NCBI GenBank assembly: GCA_037349315.1
Contig: JBAIAC010000601.1
Span: 1 to 64,000 of the forward strand
Direction of reading: 5' to 3'
Length of the DNA stretch: 64,000 bases
Source: Chelydra serpentina
Taxonomy: Eukaryota > Chordata > Testudines > Chelydridae
The translations under genes were made by a program, and so were the position numbers. The notes under the pieces are model-generated. The model searched no databases and was not told where the DNA came from. It saw only the letters and a list, made by a program, of their open reading frames with translations. Positions 45,823 to 55,690 of the stretch are shown here, in pieces (the stretch's first letter is position 1; the number at the start of each line of letters is the position of its first letter).

Positions 45823-47429
45823 CAATAACCTCATCAGTAAGCCCCCCTCCCCCAGGAATGCAGGTTAAAGTGGCCTCAAGTTTACAAAGTTGCCCAGGGC
45901 AATCGTGTCTAAAATGACCCAGTTGTCCGCACTGGAAACAATTTCCCGAGGGCTGGGGCAGGCAAGATCCTCTCCCCCAGTACCCTGAAATCCTCTGCCT
46001 CGACCACATCCGCGACCCCGAGCACCCCCACAGCCACCATGGAAGGCTAAAGCCATCAGCTTATACTCCTCCTTCCTATCCTTTTTGCTACGCTCTTTCT
46101 CCATTTCCCACGCAAAGTCAGCTACATCCAACACTGAGCTGACAGACTCACCACCCCACCCAGGGCAGAAATTCAAAAAATAGTCCCGTACAGGGGGCAA
46201 GGACTGAGTCACAAAATGTGAAATAAAGGTAGGATGATCCTCCCTTCTCTCAGAGTTCAGCTGGGTGAACATCCGAGCCCCCTCCAATAACCATGACCAG
46301 AATTGTCTGGGGGGTTAATAGGGTTCCTGCCGAATTTGCAGGAATTTAACCTGATTAGGTGGGCGGTGCGGTGAGCCATGTCTCTCAGTCTGCCCAACAA
46401 TCTTTCCCTGTCTGTTCTTAGCTGAGTTCTTCTAGCCTCTGTCCATTCCTGTGGACCCTCAGTCCGTCTATTCATCCAAACAACATTCCCGGGGTCCACA
46501 TCACCCCATTCTCTTTCTGCCGTCCACAATCTACTTCTCTCCTGTCCTGTCAAAACCCTTTCTAACAACTGGTAAACATCTGCATAAGTAGGATTATGAC
46601 TTGTAAACAATCATTCCACTAATTCTAAAACCCTCTGAGGCTTATCTCCGAAAGTCCCTGCCAGCCTTCTCCATTCCTTAAGATCCCATTCAAGCCATCC
46701 TTTTGTTTCAACAATATTAGAACACCATCAGTACCCAGAAAAGGCTGATCATATACCTGAAGAGGCATCTGGAGGGGGGGGCGGTCTCTTAGGACTACTT
46801 TGCTCCATAGCTTCTTCAATTTTATTCTGCAATTCTTTGATTTTATTCTGCAATTCTTGTCGTCGTAGCCCCTCTGCCACACTACGAGTGATCATTCTCT
46901 CCGGAGAGGAGTCTCCCCCTTCTTCCCATCCAGTTTTGTCAGACTCCGAAGGGGAGACCGGCAAAAGCACTTCCGACCCCTGAGGAGCGCCCTCAAGGGA
47001 AGGATACATCGGGGCAGGGGCGGAAGGAATCAAATGGCGAGCTCAAACACGCCATGGCTTACATTCTTCATTAAAATAACTTGGGGGAGGGATATCCTCC
47101 TTGGAAGAGGATCGGACTACCATTATCTTTACAGATTTCCACAGTCCCTCTGCAAAATCCCAACAATACCAATAATCCAGCTGTCATGGATGGTTGTCTT
47201 TGAGTTGGCCCCTTACTCCGCTTAAGGCAGCCTGCTCAAAAGAACCATACATAGGCCACCGTTCCTCCGGATTGGCCAATACGGCAGTATATCCAGTCCA
47301 GGCTGTCACACACAGAGTGTACAATTTCCTTTTAGTCATTCCCTTTTGGACCGGCAATTTTCCTTCATCCCACAACTTATTCATAATGCCCAAAGAGCTC
47401 CCAACAGGGACACTAATCCCTTGCCCCAT
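45823..47429 (-). pseudogene. gag: ERV gag remnant: matrix, p12-like, capsid, nucleocapsid
   Basis: A start at 47429 gives MGQG, the myristoylation-type start of gammaretroviral Gag, about 150 bases after the primer site. The matrix-like part runs to a stop near 47184. Beyond it lies a Pro-rich segment with a PMYPSLEG motif (about 46990) and a Gln/Glu/Lys coiled-coil stretch caused partly by a 21-bp tandem duplication (46818-46860). Capsid resembles gammaretroviral CA (NPTYADVYQLLERVL near 46595). One zinc knuckle, C-FQ-C-GQLG-H-FRHD-C, is at 45900-45943. Multiple stops and frame changes make it dead. Confidence 0.88.
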
Positions 47430-47580
47430 GGCGTCTGACAGGAGCTTTCCAACTGACACTTATCCTGCAGTCCGGCAGTCCACCCCTCGATCTCAGAGTG
47501 ACCGGGAGAAATCTCCCGTGGCGCCTGCCAGTATGAGAAAGAGTGAACCAACCGCCAGACATAGGAGCCACACCAGAAGG

Positions 47581-47598
47581 ATCCTGGACGAGCCCCCA
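47581..47598 (-). promoter_or_regulatory. Primer-binding site for tRNA-Pro
   Basis: The minus strand reads TGGGGGCTCGTCCAGGAT, which equals the tRNA-Pro 3'-end complement used by murine-type gammaretroviruses except for one G-to-A change. It lies three bases after the LTR end, the normal position for first-strand priming. Confidence 0.9.
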
Positions 47599-47601
47599 GA
47601 T

Positions 47602-48048
47602 TGTTAGGTAAAAATCAGCTTGTCCTTACTCACCGTCCCAACACCGGGTGATGCGGAGCTGGACTGTAGCTCACAAGCTGTCAGAAGCCATGTAAGAAAC
47701 ACACTGAGTCCTAGAAGCTTTGATCAAAGGGCACACAACTCCCTCCGCAGCTAGCCGCTGTGGAGGAGTGTGACAACTTTATTCACGATGAGCACCAACA
47801 TATATAGGAAGACAGACAAAGAGGGCACTACAATCTCATTCCAGGCTATCCTGCTCAAACTGGTTTCTTATAGTTACTCAATTTAAGCAGGGGGACAGAA
47901 AAAGCCGATGCAAGGATATTTGTGTAAGATAAACGGATTTTGTGCAAGGCCACAGCAAGGCCAGAAGATTTTATTGCTAAGAGATTAGGGAGCATTTTTA
48001 TGATAGAGGCCTTGCTAATTTTATGACAGGGGCCTTGCTTAGCTAACA
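47602..48048 (-). repeat. Complete ERV LTR, 447 bp
   Basis: On the minus strand it begins TGTTAGCTAAGC and ends ACCTAACA, so it has TG...CA ends within a short inverted repeat (TGTTAG/CTAACA). Its inner edge is next to the primer site. The promoter and polyadenylation region (47690-47840) matches 6622-6758. The upstream part, with repeated AAGGCC and ATAAAA words, is present only here. Confidence 0.9.
47778..47808 (-). promoter_or_regulatory. TATA box and AATAAA signal in the ERV LTR
   Basis: On the minus strand CTATATAT lies at about 47800-47807, and AATAAA at 47778-47783 only about 17 bases downstream. Transcription would normally start about 25 bases after TATA, so the AATAAA would fall in U3, implying a short R region. 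Copy 1 shows the same spacing (6654 and 6678). Confidence 0.7.
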
Positions 48049-48072
48049 GAAGCAGAAAGAATCAGGGAGGAG

Positions 48073-50001
48073 GTGGCCCACAAGAGAGCTATGGAGGCCC
48101 AGAAGCATGAACTGGCTGTTGCAGAGTTGAAGAGTCGAAACCCTTCAGCGGCCGGCTCCACTTCCCCAAAAATCCCCAAATGGGAGCGTCTATGCCCCCA
48201 GTATGATGAATCCAAGGATATAGCCGAATATTTTATCACCTTTGAGAGACTGTGCTCCCTCCATGCGATCCCTGAAGATCAAAAAATGACCACCTTGATA
48301 GCCAAATTGACTGGCAGAGCTCTGGACATATTCAATAAGATGCCCATTGGTGATGCCTCCAATTATGGTAAATTTAAGGAACTGGTTTTGAAACCGTTTC
48401 AGGTTACACCTGAAACCTACAGGGTTCAATTCAGGAGTCTTAAGAGGGGAGATGGATTAAGTAATGTGGCTTATGCAAATGAAATGACAGTTCTGGTAGA
48501 TAAGTGGGTGAGGGGAAAAGACATTACAACCTTTGAAGGAATGTGTGCTTTGGTTGCTCAGGAACAATTCCTGAATATGTGCAGTGATGATGTAAAACAG
48601 TACTTGTGGGACAAAAAGGTAAAAGCCGTGGGTGAATTAGCTGGGTTTGCAGACTCTTATGAGCAGGCGCAAGCTGCAATTAAGCATAACCCACTGGCAG
48701 CGGGGTACAGGGTTGGGGGAAAACAGAGTCACCGTGTTACCCCTGGGAAAAAGGAGGCTGGGCGCTCACCTCCCCATTCCCCTAGTACTCGTCCCAAATT
48801 CCCTGTACAAGCAGAGGAGCCCAGGAGGTGCTATCAGTGTAAATCCACCGAGCACCTGAGAGATAAGTGTCCCCTGCTGAGTGAAAACAGGCATCAAGTG
48901 GCCCATGAAGCTGCTGCCTCTTTCCACACAGGGTTCCTGAAGTTGACATCTACCCCACCAAGCAGTGAGCATGTGCATGCTGTTAAACTGAATGGGAAGT
49001 TAATCACTGGGTTGAGAGATACAGGTGCTGAAATTTCTATAGTTAGGAGGGACCTGATCCAAGAGAAGGATTGGTTGCCAGGTAAAGTGGCGAAATTGGA
49101 ACTGGTGGGTGGCTACAAAGTCATTGCACCTTTGGCTAAAGTACACATGCAAACGGAAAATTTGCAGGCTGAGCTAACGGTGGCAACAGTATCACACAAT
49201 TTTGCACCGTTTCTACTGGGAAATGATTTCTTTACTGTGGCAGAGTCTGTCCCAGGGTCGGGTGGCAGCAAGCAGGAGCCTTGTGCTGAAAACCCCAGGG
49301 TGGGCGGTGAAGTCACAGGGACTTCAGCTGTGGCGGCAGGGGTGGCTGTGGCCAGTTTCTGTCCTGTAATCATCTCCCCGGGGGAGGGGAATGTTCTACC
49401 TCATAGCAAGGGGGGAATTTTGCGGGCCACTGAAGGGTCTGTCTTAGCTTGCAGCTGTGAGCCCACAGCTGGACCAGGGTCACCTTCTCTTCAGGGGGAC
49501 ACGGGGGTGTCTGGCCCAGAGGGAAGCCCAGGGAGGGAAGGTGAGGGGGGGCCAGAGAGCCCGCCCACCTTTTGTCAGGAGGATCTTGCCCAGGAGGAGG
49601 GTGAAAAGTCTGCATGGAAGATGCCAGACCCCTATCCTGTGGATCAGGTTACAAGGGAAAGCTGGGGGTCAGACCTCCTGGAAGGGGGAATCCGTCCAGC
49701 TGACTGTGGGGAATCAGGAGGCAGCCGGTGGGGCCCCAGAAGTATCATCACCGGCTATTGTACCTGGCCCGGGGTAAGGAAGAAGATCCCTGGAAGTCCC
49801 TGCCCATCAGAGAGGAACCTTTCCAGAAGGTGGCTATGGATAAAGTGGGGGTCCCCAGCAAGGTCCTTACAGACCAGGGATCCAAGGTCATGTCAGCCCT
49901 GCTCCGGGGCGTGTGGGAGAAAGGTGGGGTCTGGCCCACCTGGGCCTCTGCATATCACCCTCAGTCCAACGGGCTGGTGGAGAGAGTTCAGGGGACCGTG
50001 A
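48073..50001 (+). CDS. Gypsy-A Gag-protease polyprotein (5'-interrupted)
   Basis: One open frame of 642 codons from the first Met. The frame is also open upstream to 48049 (EAERIREEV), so the true start lies beyond the ERV insertion and Met 48073 is only nominal. Residues about 111-199 (TPETYRVQFRSL to SYEQAQ) match the SCAN fold, which is known to descend from Gmr1-like gag. A zinc knuckle C-YQ-C-KSTE-H-LRDK-C is at about 253-266. The retropepsin active site RDTGAEISIV begins at about 315 and LLGNDFF follows near 380. From about residue 475 there is a Gly/Pro/Glu linker. The last 90 codons (after about 49728) overlap integrase in another frame and are probably not native. In life it would form capsids and process the polyprotein. 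Confidence 0.85.
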   Translation: MAHKRAMEAQKHELAVAELKSRNPSAAGSTSPKIPKWERLCPQYDESKDIAEYFITFERLCSLHAIPEDQKMTTLIAKLTGRALDIFNKMPIGDASNYGKFKELVLKPFQVTPETYRVQFRSLKRGDGLSNVAYANEMTVLVDKWVRGKDITTFEGMCALVAQEQFLNMCSDDVKQYLWDKKVKAVGELAGFADSYEQAQAAIKHNPLAAGYRVGGKQSHRVTPGKKEAGRSPPHSPSTRPKFPVQAEEPRRCYQCKSTEHLRDKCPLLSENRHQVAHEAAASFHTGFLKLTSTPPSSEHVHAVKLNGKLITGLRDTGAEISIVRRDLIQEKDWLPGKVAKLELVGGYKVIAPLAKVHMQTENLQAELTVATVSHNFAPFLLGNDFFTVAESVPGSGGSKQEPCAENPRVGGEVTGTSAVAAGVAVASFCPVIISPGEGNVLPHSKGGILRATEGSVLACSCEPTAGPGSPSLQGDTGVSGPEGSPGREGEGGPESPPTFCQEDLAQEEGEKSAWKMPDPYPVDQVTRESWGSDLLEGGIRPADCGESGGSRWGPRSIITGYCTWPGVRKKIPGSPCPSERNLSRRWLWIKWGSPARSLQTRDPRSCQPCSGACGRKVGSGPPGPLHITLSPTGWWREFRGP

Positions 50002-50420
50002 GGCTGATGCTGAGGACTTGTATAAATCAGCATCCACAGGACTGGGACAAGTACCTGCCCCACCGATGGCACAGGGAAGTGCCCCAGGAATCATCAGGGG
50101 GCTTCCCTTTGCAGCTGTGGTATAGGAGGAGAGTAAGGGGACCCCTAGAACCGGTAAGGGATGATTGGGAGGAGAAGGGGGAAGACCCCCTGGTGGATCT
50201 CTCCCCTGAGATGGGAGCCCATCCTCCCCTCAGGTGTCCCCCAGTCAGAGTAACTGGGAAAACAGCCCGGAACCTGAAGAGAGAGGCCAAGGACATGCTG
50301 GCTTTAGAGGTGATCCAGTCATTCAGCAGCCCAGGGCTGGCCAAGGTGGAGGCGATCAGAGATTGGCCTGTTCCCCAGACCAAGAAACAGGTCCAGGCCT
50401 TTAGCGGGATGGCGGGGTAG
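49728..50420 (+). pseudogene. Gypsy-A integrase core followed by RT remnants
   Basis: The 230-codon frame reads EEPFQKVAMDKVG (probable first catalytic Asp), then directly VPSKVLTDQGS. About 50 residues usual between them are missing. From the Asp of LTDQ (residue about 49) to the Glu of GLVER there are exactly 35 residues, the D-35-E spacing of retroviral-type integrases, with YHPQSNG between. Residues about 170-200 (VRVTGKTARNLKREAKDML) resemble the N-terminal edge of a gypsy RT. The sequence then jumps to KVEAIRDWPVPQTKKQVQAF, the RT-RNase H connection, so the palm with its YxDD motif is deleted. Domain order is integrase then RT. Confidence 0.85.
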
Positions 50421-50653
50421 CTCCCTATCTGCCCCCATCACTAAGCTATGTAAGAAGGGGAAGCCAGACGAGGCAGTCTGGACCTAGCAGTGCCAGAGGA
50501 CTCTCTGTGCGCTGAAGGAGGCTCTAATCCAGGGGCCGATAAATCGAGTAAACCCAGACAGGGCCAAGCCCTGTACAGCGTTCACCAAAGCCTCAGACAC
50601 AGGGCTGGGCGCGGTGCTAATGCAGGCCTATGCGAAGGGTGGGAGACCCCCCC
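50421..50653 (+). pseudogene. Gypsy-A RNase H start
   Basis: After a stop and frame changes near 50420-50470, a third frame reads CTAF-TKAS-DTGLGAVLMQAY at about 50570-50630. In gypsy RNase H this block is TDASDTGLGAVL, where the first Asp is catalytic; here it is Lys. The sequence breaks off at 50653 where TGTGACGGGTTGGGG begins. It is non-functional. Confidence 0.75.
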
Positions 50654-51290
50654 TGTGACGGGTTGGGGTCACAGAGACATGCTTGGTGCTGCCACCTGGT
50701 GTGCCAAGGCCACTTCTGTGCCTGCCTCCAGGCCTTTTCCAGCTTGCGACTCCCGAATTCTGTCTGTTTTGAGCCAGAGTCCACTGATCTGCTGCAAACA
50801 CAGACTCCGGTCCGAGCCAAGTCCACTAAGCACGGTAAGGCTCCTGGAAGCGCTCTTACCTTTGACACCCAGGTGCCCAGCTCCCTAAGCGGTCTAAACC
50901 CTGCATCCCGTTTTACCCTGCATAAGGCTTATACAGGGTAAACTCATAAATAGTTTGCCTTCTATTTCAAAGATAGAAAGATATGCACAACTGTTTGCCT
51001 TCCCCAGGTACCAGCTCATACTCCAGAAACCTTAATAAGTAAAAAGTGATTTTAATAAGTACAGAAAATAGGATTTAAGTGATTTCAAGTAGTGACAGAC
51101 AGAACAAAGTGGATTACTAAATAAAATAAAATAGAACACGCAGTTCTATGTCTAATCAAACTTCACACAGATATAAAAACCTCACTAGGTCCAGGAAACA
51201 GGCTCTCTTCCACTTAGCCTGGCTCCAGCAATCACTCACCCCCCCTAATGTCTTCCCCTTGGGAAGCCCACTCCCGGCTAAGGATTCCTT
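50654..51290. mobile_element. LTR-like repeat (TGTGACGGGTTGG type) and shared AT-rich module
   Basis: It begins TGTGACGGGTTGGGGTCACA, the start of a repeat I recall as abundant in turtle genomes. It continues through CACAGACTCCGGTCC-type sequence to an AT-rich part (about 50950-51240) that is the reverse complement of 35580-35842. It contains AAATAAAATAAAATAG and a GTTTGCCTTCCCCAGGTACC landmark. It has no coding potential that I recognise. It may be an LTR lying between the gypsy-A and gypsy-B segments; the exact 3' boundary is uncertain. Confidence 0.6.
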
Positions 51291-51851
51291 CTCCCACAGG
51301 GATCTGTCCCTGTAGCCTTCCCCAAGGGGGTTTGCAGCGCTGTGGCCAGCAAGTTCCCTTAGCTTCTCCAAGGTGGGATCCCTCTGCAGCTCACTGGCTG
51401 GGCCTGGGGTCACCGCCCCACTGAGCCCTGTCCCTGGTGGCTCCCTCCCTGCCGTGGAATCACTTCCCGGCAGCACCTCTGGACCAGGCAAGCCTGGTTG
51501 GCAAGCGTCCTGCCCTCCTTGTGTGTTCCTCCACTCAGCTGGGGTCTCTGCTCCCCCCGTGCTCAGCGCTGCCCTGGCTGTCCCTGTGGGGCAAGGCAGC
51601 GAGCTCGCTGCTTTGGTAACAGCATCAGAGCCAGCCTCTCCAGTGTGCAGGGAGGTGGGGAGCATCTCTCTGTCCCACCCCGCCCTAGGGGTCTGGTTAC
51701 AGGCAGACAGATATCCCGTGCCTGGCAGCTCCTCCCCGCTGCCTGCCAGGTCATTTGCATTTTCACTGACCATTTCCCTCTTAGCCAATTGGTTCCCTGA
51801 GTTCAAATTCAAATCCAGGGCCTGGATCCGGTCCCAAAGATACACAGTCAC
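51156..51851 (-). pseudogene. Gypsy-B Pol linker remnant, inverted copy
   Basis: This minus-strand frame of 231 codons starts in the GDC-like region (TVYLWDRIQALDL is a shifted reading of it). It continues through MVSENANDLAG, the GTARAALSTGGAETPAEW linker, PGPEVLPGSDS and LRELAGHSAANPLGEGYRDR. The equivalent in the plus copy is cut by a stop at 34681. It has low-complexity Gly/Ala/Pro composition with no catalytic motif, so function cannot be assigned beyond membership in this element. Confidence 0.6.
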
Positions 51852-52481
51852 CCCCCCAACAGCACCTCCCAGCTGATATCCTGGAGCACCCCAACCACCA
51901 GCCAGCCCGACCCCTCCTGGGTCTGCACAGGGATCTGGGCCATAGGCAGGGCGAACAGGTCCATCCCTGGGACCCTCACTCAGGTCACACAGCCCCTCAG
52001 CATCTTGTGGGGGTGCACCACCCGGGGCCTGACCACAGTTCTCTCTGTCTCAGGGTCTCGCCGCCCCAAGAATGTCTCTCCATTGACCATCAGCAGTTCA
52101 TGCTGCTGCTGCTTCTACTGTAGGTCTCTCTCGGGCTCTCGCTGTCTCTCACAGTCCTCTGGCTCTCTCGGACTCATCTCAAGTCCCATTCGTCTCCGAT
52201 CCCCTGCTGTGGAACCCGATCGTGAAGACCCCCATCCGGTTGGGGACCAGACTCTTCGGGATGCCAGGCAACCGTTCCACCTGCTCCCAGATCCTGCCGG
52301 GGCCATCAATTGCTAGGATACAGAGTGTTGGCCCTTCTCTGTGTCCAGGCCCCTGCCCCTAGGGCTCTGTAACAATCATGCACCTTGTCCCACCACCTAG
52401 ATACTCAAGCACTGCATAGGGAAACCGAGGCACCCACAGAGTACTCAGGGAAAAGATTAACAACAGTCCTAGTTCGCCACA
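51290..52481 (-). mobile_element. Gypsy-B fragment, inverted copy
   Basis: On the minus strand this is near-colinear with 33676-34900. It starts at an LTR-like terminus (TGTGGCGAACTAGGACTG; one base differs from TGTGACG), then shows the same leader and the protease-linker coding remnant. Its outer edge at 52481 is followed by C-rich array beginning CCCTCACCCTCTCCC, matching the flank of the other LTR termini. Confidence 0.85.
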
Positions 52482-53710
52482 CCCTCACCCTCTCCCTCTC
52501 CCTCACCCTCACTCTCACCCCCACCCCCACATTCATCCTCACCCCCACACCTCAACCCTCACCCCCACCGCTACCCCCACCCCCACACTCACCCTCAACA
52601 TCACCCTCACACTCACCCTCATCCCCACCCCCACCCTCATCCTCACTCCCACCCCCAACTTCACCCTCACTCCCACCCTCACCCTCATCCTCTACCCCAA
52701 CCCCCACTCCCACCGCCAACCTCACCCCAACCGCCACCCTCATCCTGACCCTCACCCCGACCCTCACTCCCACCCCCACCCACACCCTCACCCTCAACCT
52801 AAGCCCAAACCCCACCCCCCACCCCCCCCTAACCCTCCCCCTACCTCCCAACCCCAACTTCACCCTCACCCTATCCTCACCCTCACCCAAACCCCCACCC
52901 CCGCACCCAGCCCCACCTTCAACCTCACCCTCACACTATCCCCCACCCATACACTGAGCCTGACCCTCACCCTCACTCCCACCCCCACCCTCACTTCCAC
53001 CCTCACCCCCACGCTCACCCTAACCCCAACCCCCACCCTCACCCCTCCCCCAACCTCACCCTCACCCCTACCCCCACCCCCACCCTCACCCACTCCCTCA
53101 CCCTCATCCCCACCCCCAACCTCACCCTCACCCCCACCCTCACCTCACCCACACTTTCACCGTCACCCTAACCCCCACCCCATCCGCACACTTACTCTCA
53201 CCTTCACCCTAACCCCAACCCCCACCCTTACCCTCTCCTCCACCCACACCCTCACCCTCAGACTCACCCTCACCCCCACTTTCAACCTAAACTTCACCCT
53301 AAACCTCACCCTCACACTCACCCTCACCCTAACCGTCGCCCTCACTCCAACTCCCCACCCCCACGCTGACCCTCACCATCACCCTCACACTCACCATAAC
53401 CCTAACCCTAACCCTAAACACGCACGCTCACCCCCACCCTCACCATCTGCCTCACACCAACCCCCACACTCACCCTCATCCCAACCCACACGCACACACT
53501 CACCCTCACCCCACCTCCAAACCCACCCTCACCCGCACCCTTACCCCAACCCCCACCCTCACCCCCACACCCACCCTCATCCTCACCCTAACCCCCAACC
53601 CCACCCTCACCCTCACCCTCACCCTAACCCTCACCCCCACCCTCACACTCGCACTCACCCACACATCCACCCCCATGCTCACCCTCACCCCTCCCCCAAC
53701 CTCATCTTCA

Positions 53711-55690
53711 CGCTCACCCTCACCCCCACCCCCAGCCCAACCTCACCCTCACTCTAGCCCTCACCCTGACCCTCACCCTAGCCCTCAGCCTCACCCTCTC
53801 CCTCACCCCAATCCCAACCCCAACCCCACCCTCACCCTTACTCCCAGCCCCACCCTCACTCCCACCCTAACCCTCATCCTTACCCCAACCCCCAGCCCCA
53901 CCACCACCCTCACCCTCACCCCCACCCCACCCTCACCCTCTCTCCACTCCCACCCCCACACTCACCCTCTCCCTCACCCCAACCCCCACACTTAGTCTCA
54001 TCCCCACTCCCACCCACACTCTCACCATCACACCACCCCCACCCTCACCCCCACCCCCCACCTTACCCTCACTCCCACCCCCACAACCACCTTCACCCTC
54101 ACTCCCACCCTCACCGTCAAACTTATCACAAACCACACCCCAACCGCCACCCTCACCCACACCCCAACCCTCACCCTCACTCTCACCCTCACTCCCACCC
54201 CCACCCCCACCCTCGCCATCACCCTAACCCAACCCCCACCCTCACCGTCACCCTCACCCCTACCCCCACCCCACCATCACCCTCACCCGCACCCCACCTC
54301 CACACTTACCCTCAACCTCACCCTAACCCACACCCCCTAACCCACAGCCACCCTTAACCTCTCCCCCACCCCCACCCTCACCCTCAGCCTCACCCCCACC
54401 CCACTCTCACCCTAACATTAACCCTAAACCTCACCCTCACCCTAACCCTCGTCCTCACCCCTATCCCCCACCACCACGCTGACACTCACCGTCACCCTCA
54501 CCCTCACCCTAACCCTAAACATTCACCCTGATCCCACCCTCACCCTCTCCCTCACCCCAACCCCCACACTCACCCTCATCCCCACCCACACTCACCCTCA
54601 CCTAACCTCACCCTAAACCCCACCCCCACCCTCATCCTCAAACTCACCCGCACATCCAACCCCACCCTCACCCGACCCTTCACCCCCACTTCCACACCCA
54701 CGCTCACCCTCACCCCCACCCCCAGCCCAACCTCACCCTCACTCTAGCCCTCACCCTGACCCTCACCCTAGCCCTCAGCCTCACCTTCTCCCTCACCCCA
54801 ATCCCAAACCCAACCCCACCCTCACCCTTACTCCCAGCCCCACCCTCACTCCCACCCTAACCCTCATGCTTACCCCAACCCCCAGCCCCACCACCACCCT
54901 CACCCTCACCCCCACCCCCACCCTCACCCTCTCTCCACTCCCACCCCCACACTCACCCTCTCCCTCACCCCAACCCCCACACTTAGTCTCATCCCCACTC
55001 CCACCCACACTCTCACCATCACCCCACCCCCACCCTCACCCCCACCCCCAACCTCACCCTCACTCCCATCCCCACAACCACCTTCACCCTCACTCCCACC
55101 CTCACCGTCAAACTTATCACAAACCACACCCCAACCGCCACCCTCACCCACACCCCAACCCTCACCCTCACTCTCACCCTCACTCCCACCCCCACCCCCA
55201 CCCTCGCCATCACCCTAACCCCAACCCCCACCCTCACCGTCACCCTCACCCCTACCCCCACTCCACCATCACCCTCACCCGCACCCCACCTCCACACTTA
55301 CCCTCAACCTCACCCTAACCCACACCCCCTAACCCACAGCCACCCTTAACCTCTCCCCCAGCCCCACCCTCACCCTCAGCCTCACCCCCACCCCACTCTC
55401 ACCCTAATATTAACGCTAAACCTCACCCTCACCCTAACCCTCGTCCTCACCCCAATCCCCCACCACCACGCTGACACTCACCGTCACCCTCACCCTCACC
55501 CTCACCCTAAACCTAAACATTCACCCTGATCCCACCTTCACCCTCTCCCTCACCCCAACCCCCACACTCACCCTCATCCCCACCCACACTCACCCTCACC
55601 CTACCCTCACCCTAAACCCCACCCCCACCCTCATCCTCAAACTCACCCGCACATCCAACCCCACCCTCACCCGACCCTTCACCCCCACAT
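53711..55690. repeat. 0.99-kb direct tandem duplication in the C-rich array
   Basis: CGCTCACCCTCACCCCCACC starts at 53711 and again at 54701. The landmark ATTCACCCTGATCCCAC is at 54521 and 55519. Colinear text between them, including AAACTTATCACAAACCACAC in each copy, shows a two-copy unit of about 990-998 bp. Confidence 0.85.

Larger units (their letters stand above)
44898..48048 (-). mobile_element. Gammaretrovirus-like ERV, copy 2 (-), 5' half
   Basis: On the minus strand the order is: complete LTR (48048-47602), primer-binding site (47598-47581), leader, gag (47429 to about 45880), the end of the protease region, the Penelope-like insertion, and RT. It ends at the same RT base as copy 1. 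Most of the protease (about 460 bases) is deleted between the zinc knuckle and CTTTGTAAACTTGAGG. Gag carries in-frame stops and frameshifts. The outer LTR edge sits inside a gypsy-A gag frame at 48048/48049, showing a nested insertion. Confidence 0.92.
48049..50653 (+). mobile_element. Gypsy-A (Gmr1-type) LTR retrotransposon, internal region, copy 2
   Basis: This is the best gypsy copy in the window. Order along the strand: Gag with a SCAN-like capsid and zinc knuckle, aspartic protease, linker, integrase core, then RT N-terminal and connection pieces and the start of RNase H. Integrase before RT is the Gmr1-clade order, unlike ordinary Ty3/gypsy. The gag frame is open back to 48049, exactly at the ERV LTR edge. 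The RT palm and part of integrase are deleted. The 3' side meets an LTR-like TGTGACGGGTTGGGG sequence at 50654. Confidence 0.9.

Noticed and set aside
47860..48048. A separate promoter or gene between the ERV and gypsy gag
   Set aside because: The sequence lies between the TG and CA ends of one LTR and is best explained as its U3 region.
48073..50001. A host SCAN zinc-finger gene
   Set aside because: The SCAN-like part is followed by a retroviral zinc knuckle, an aspartic protease motif and integrase, and there are no C2H2 fingers or introns. It is a retrotransposon Gag.
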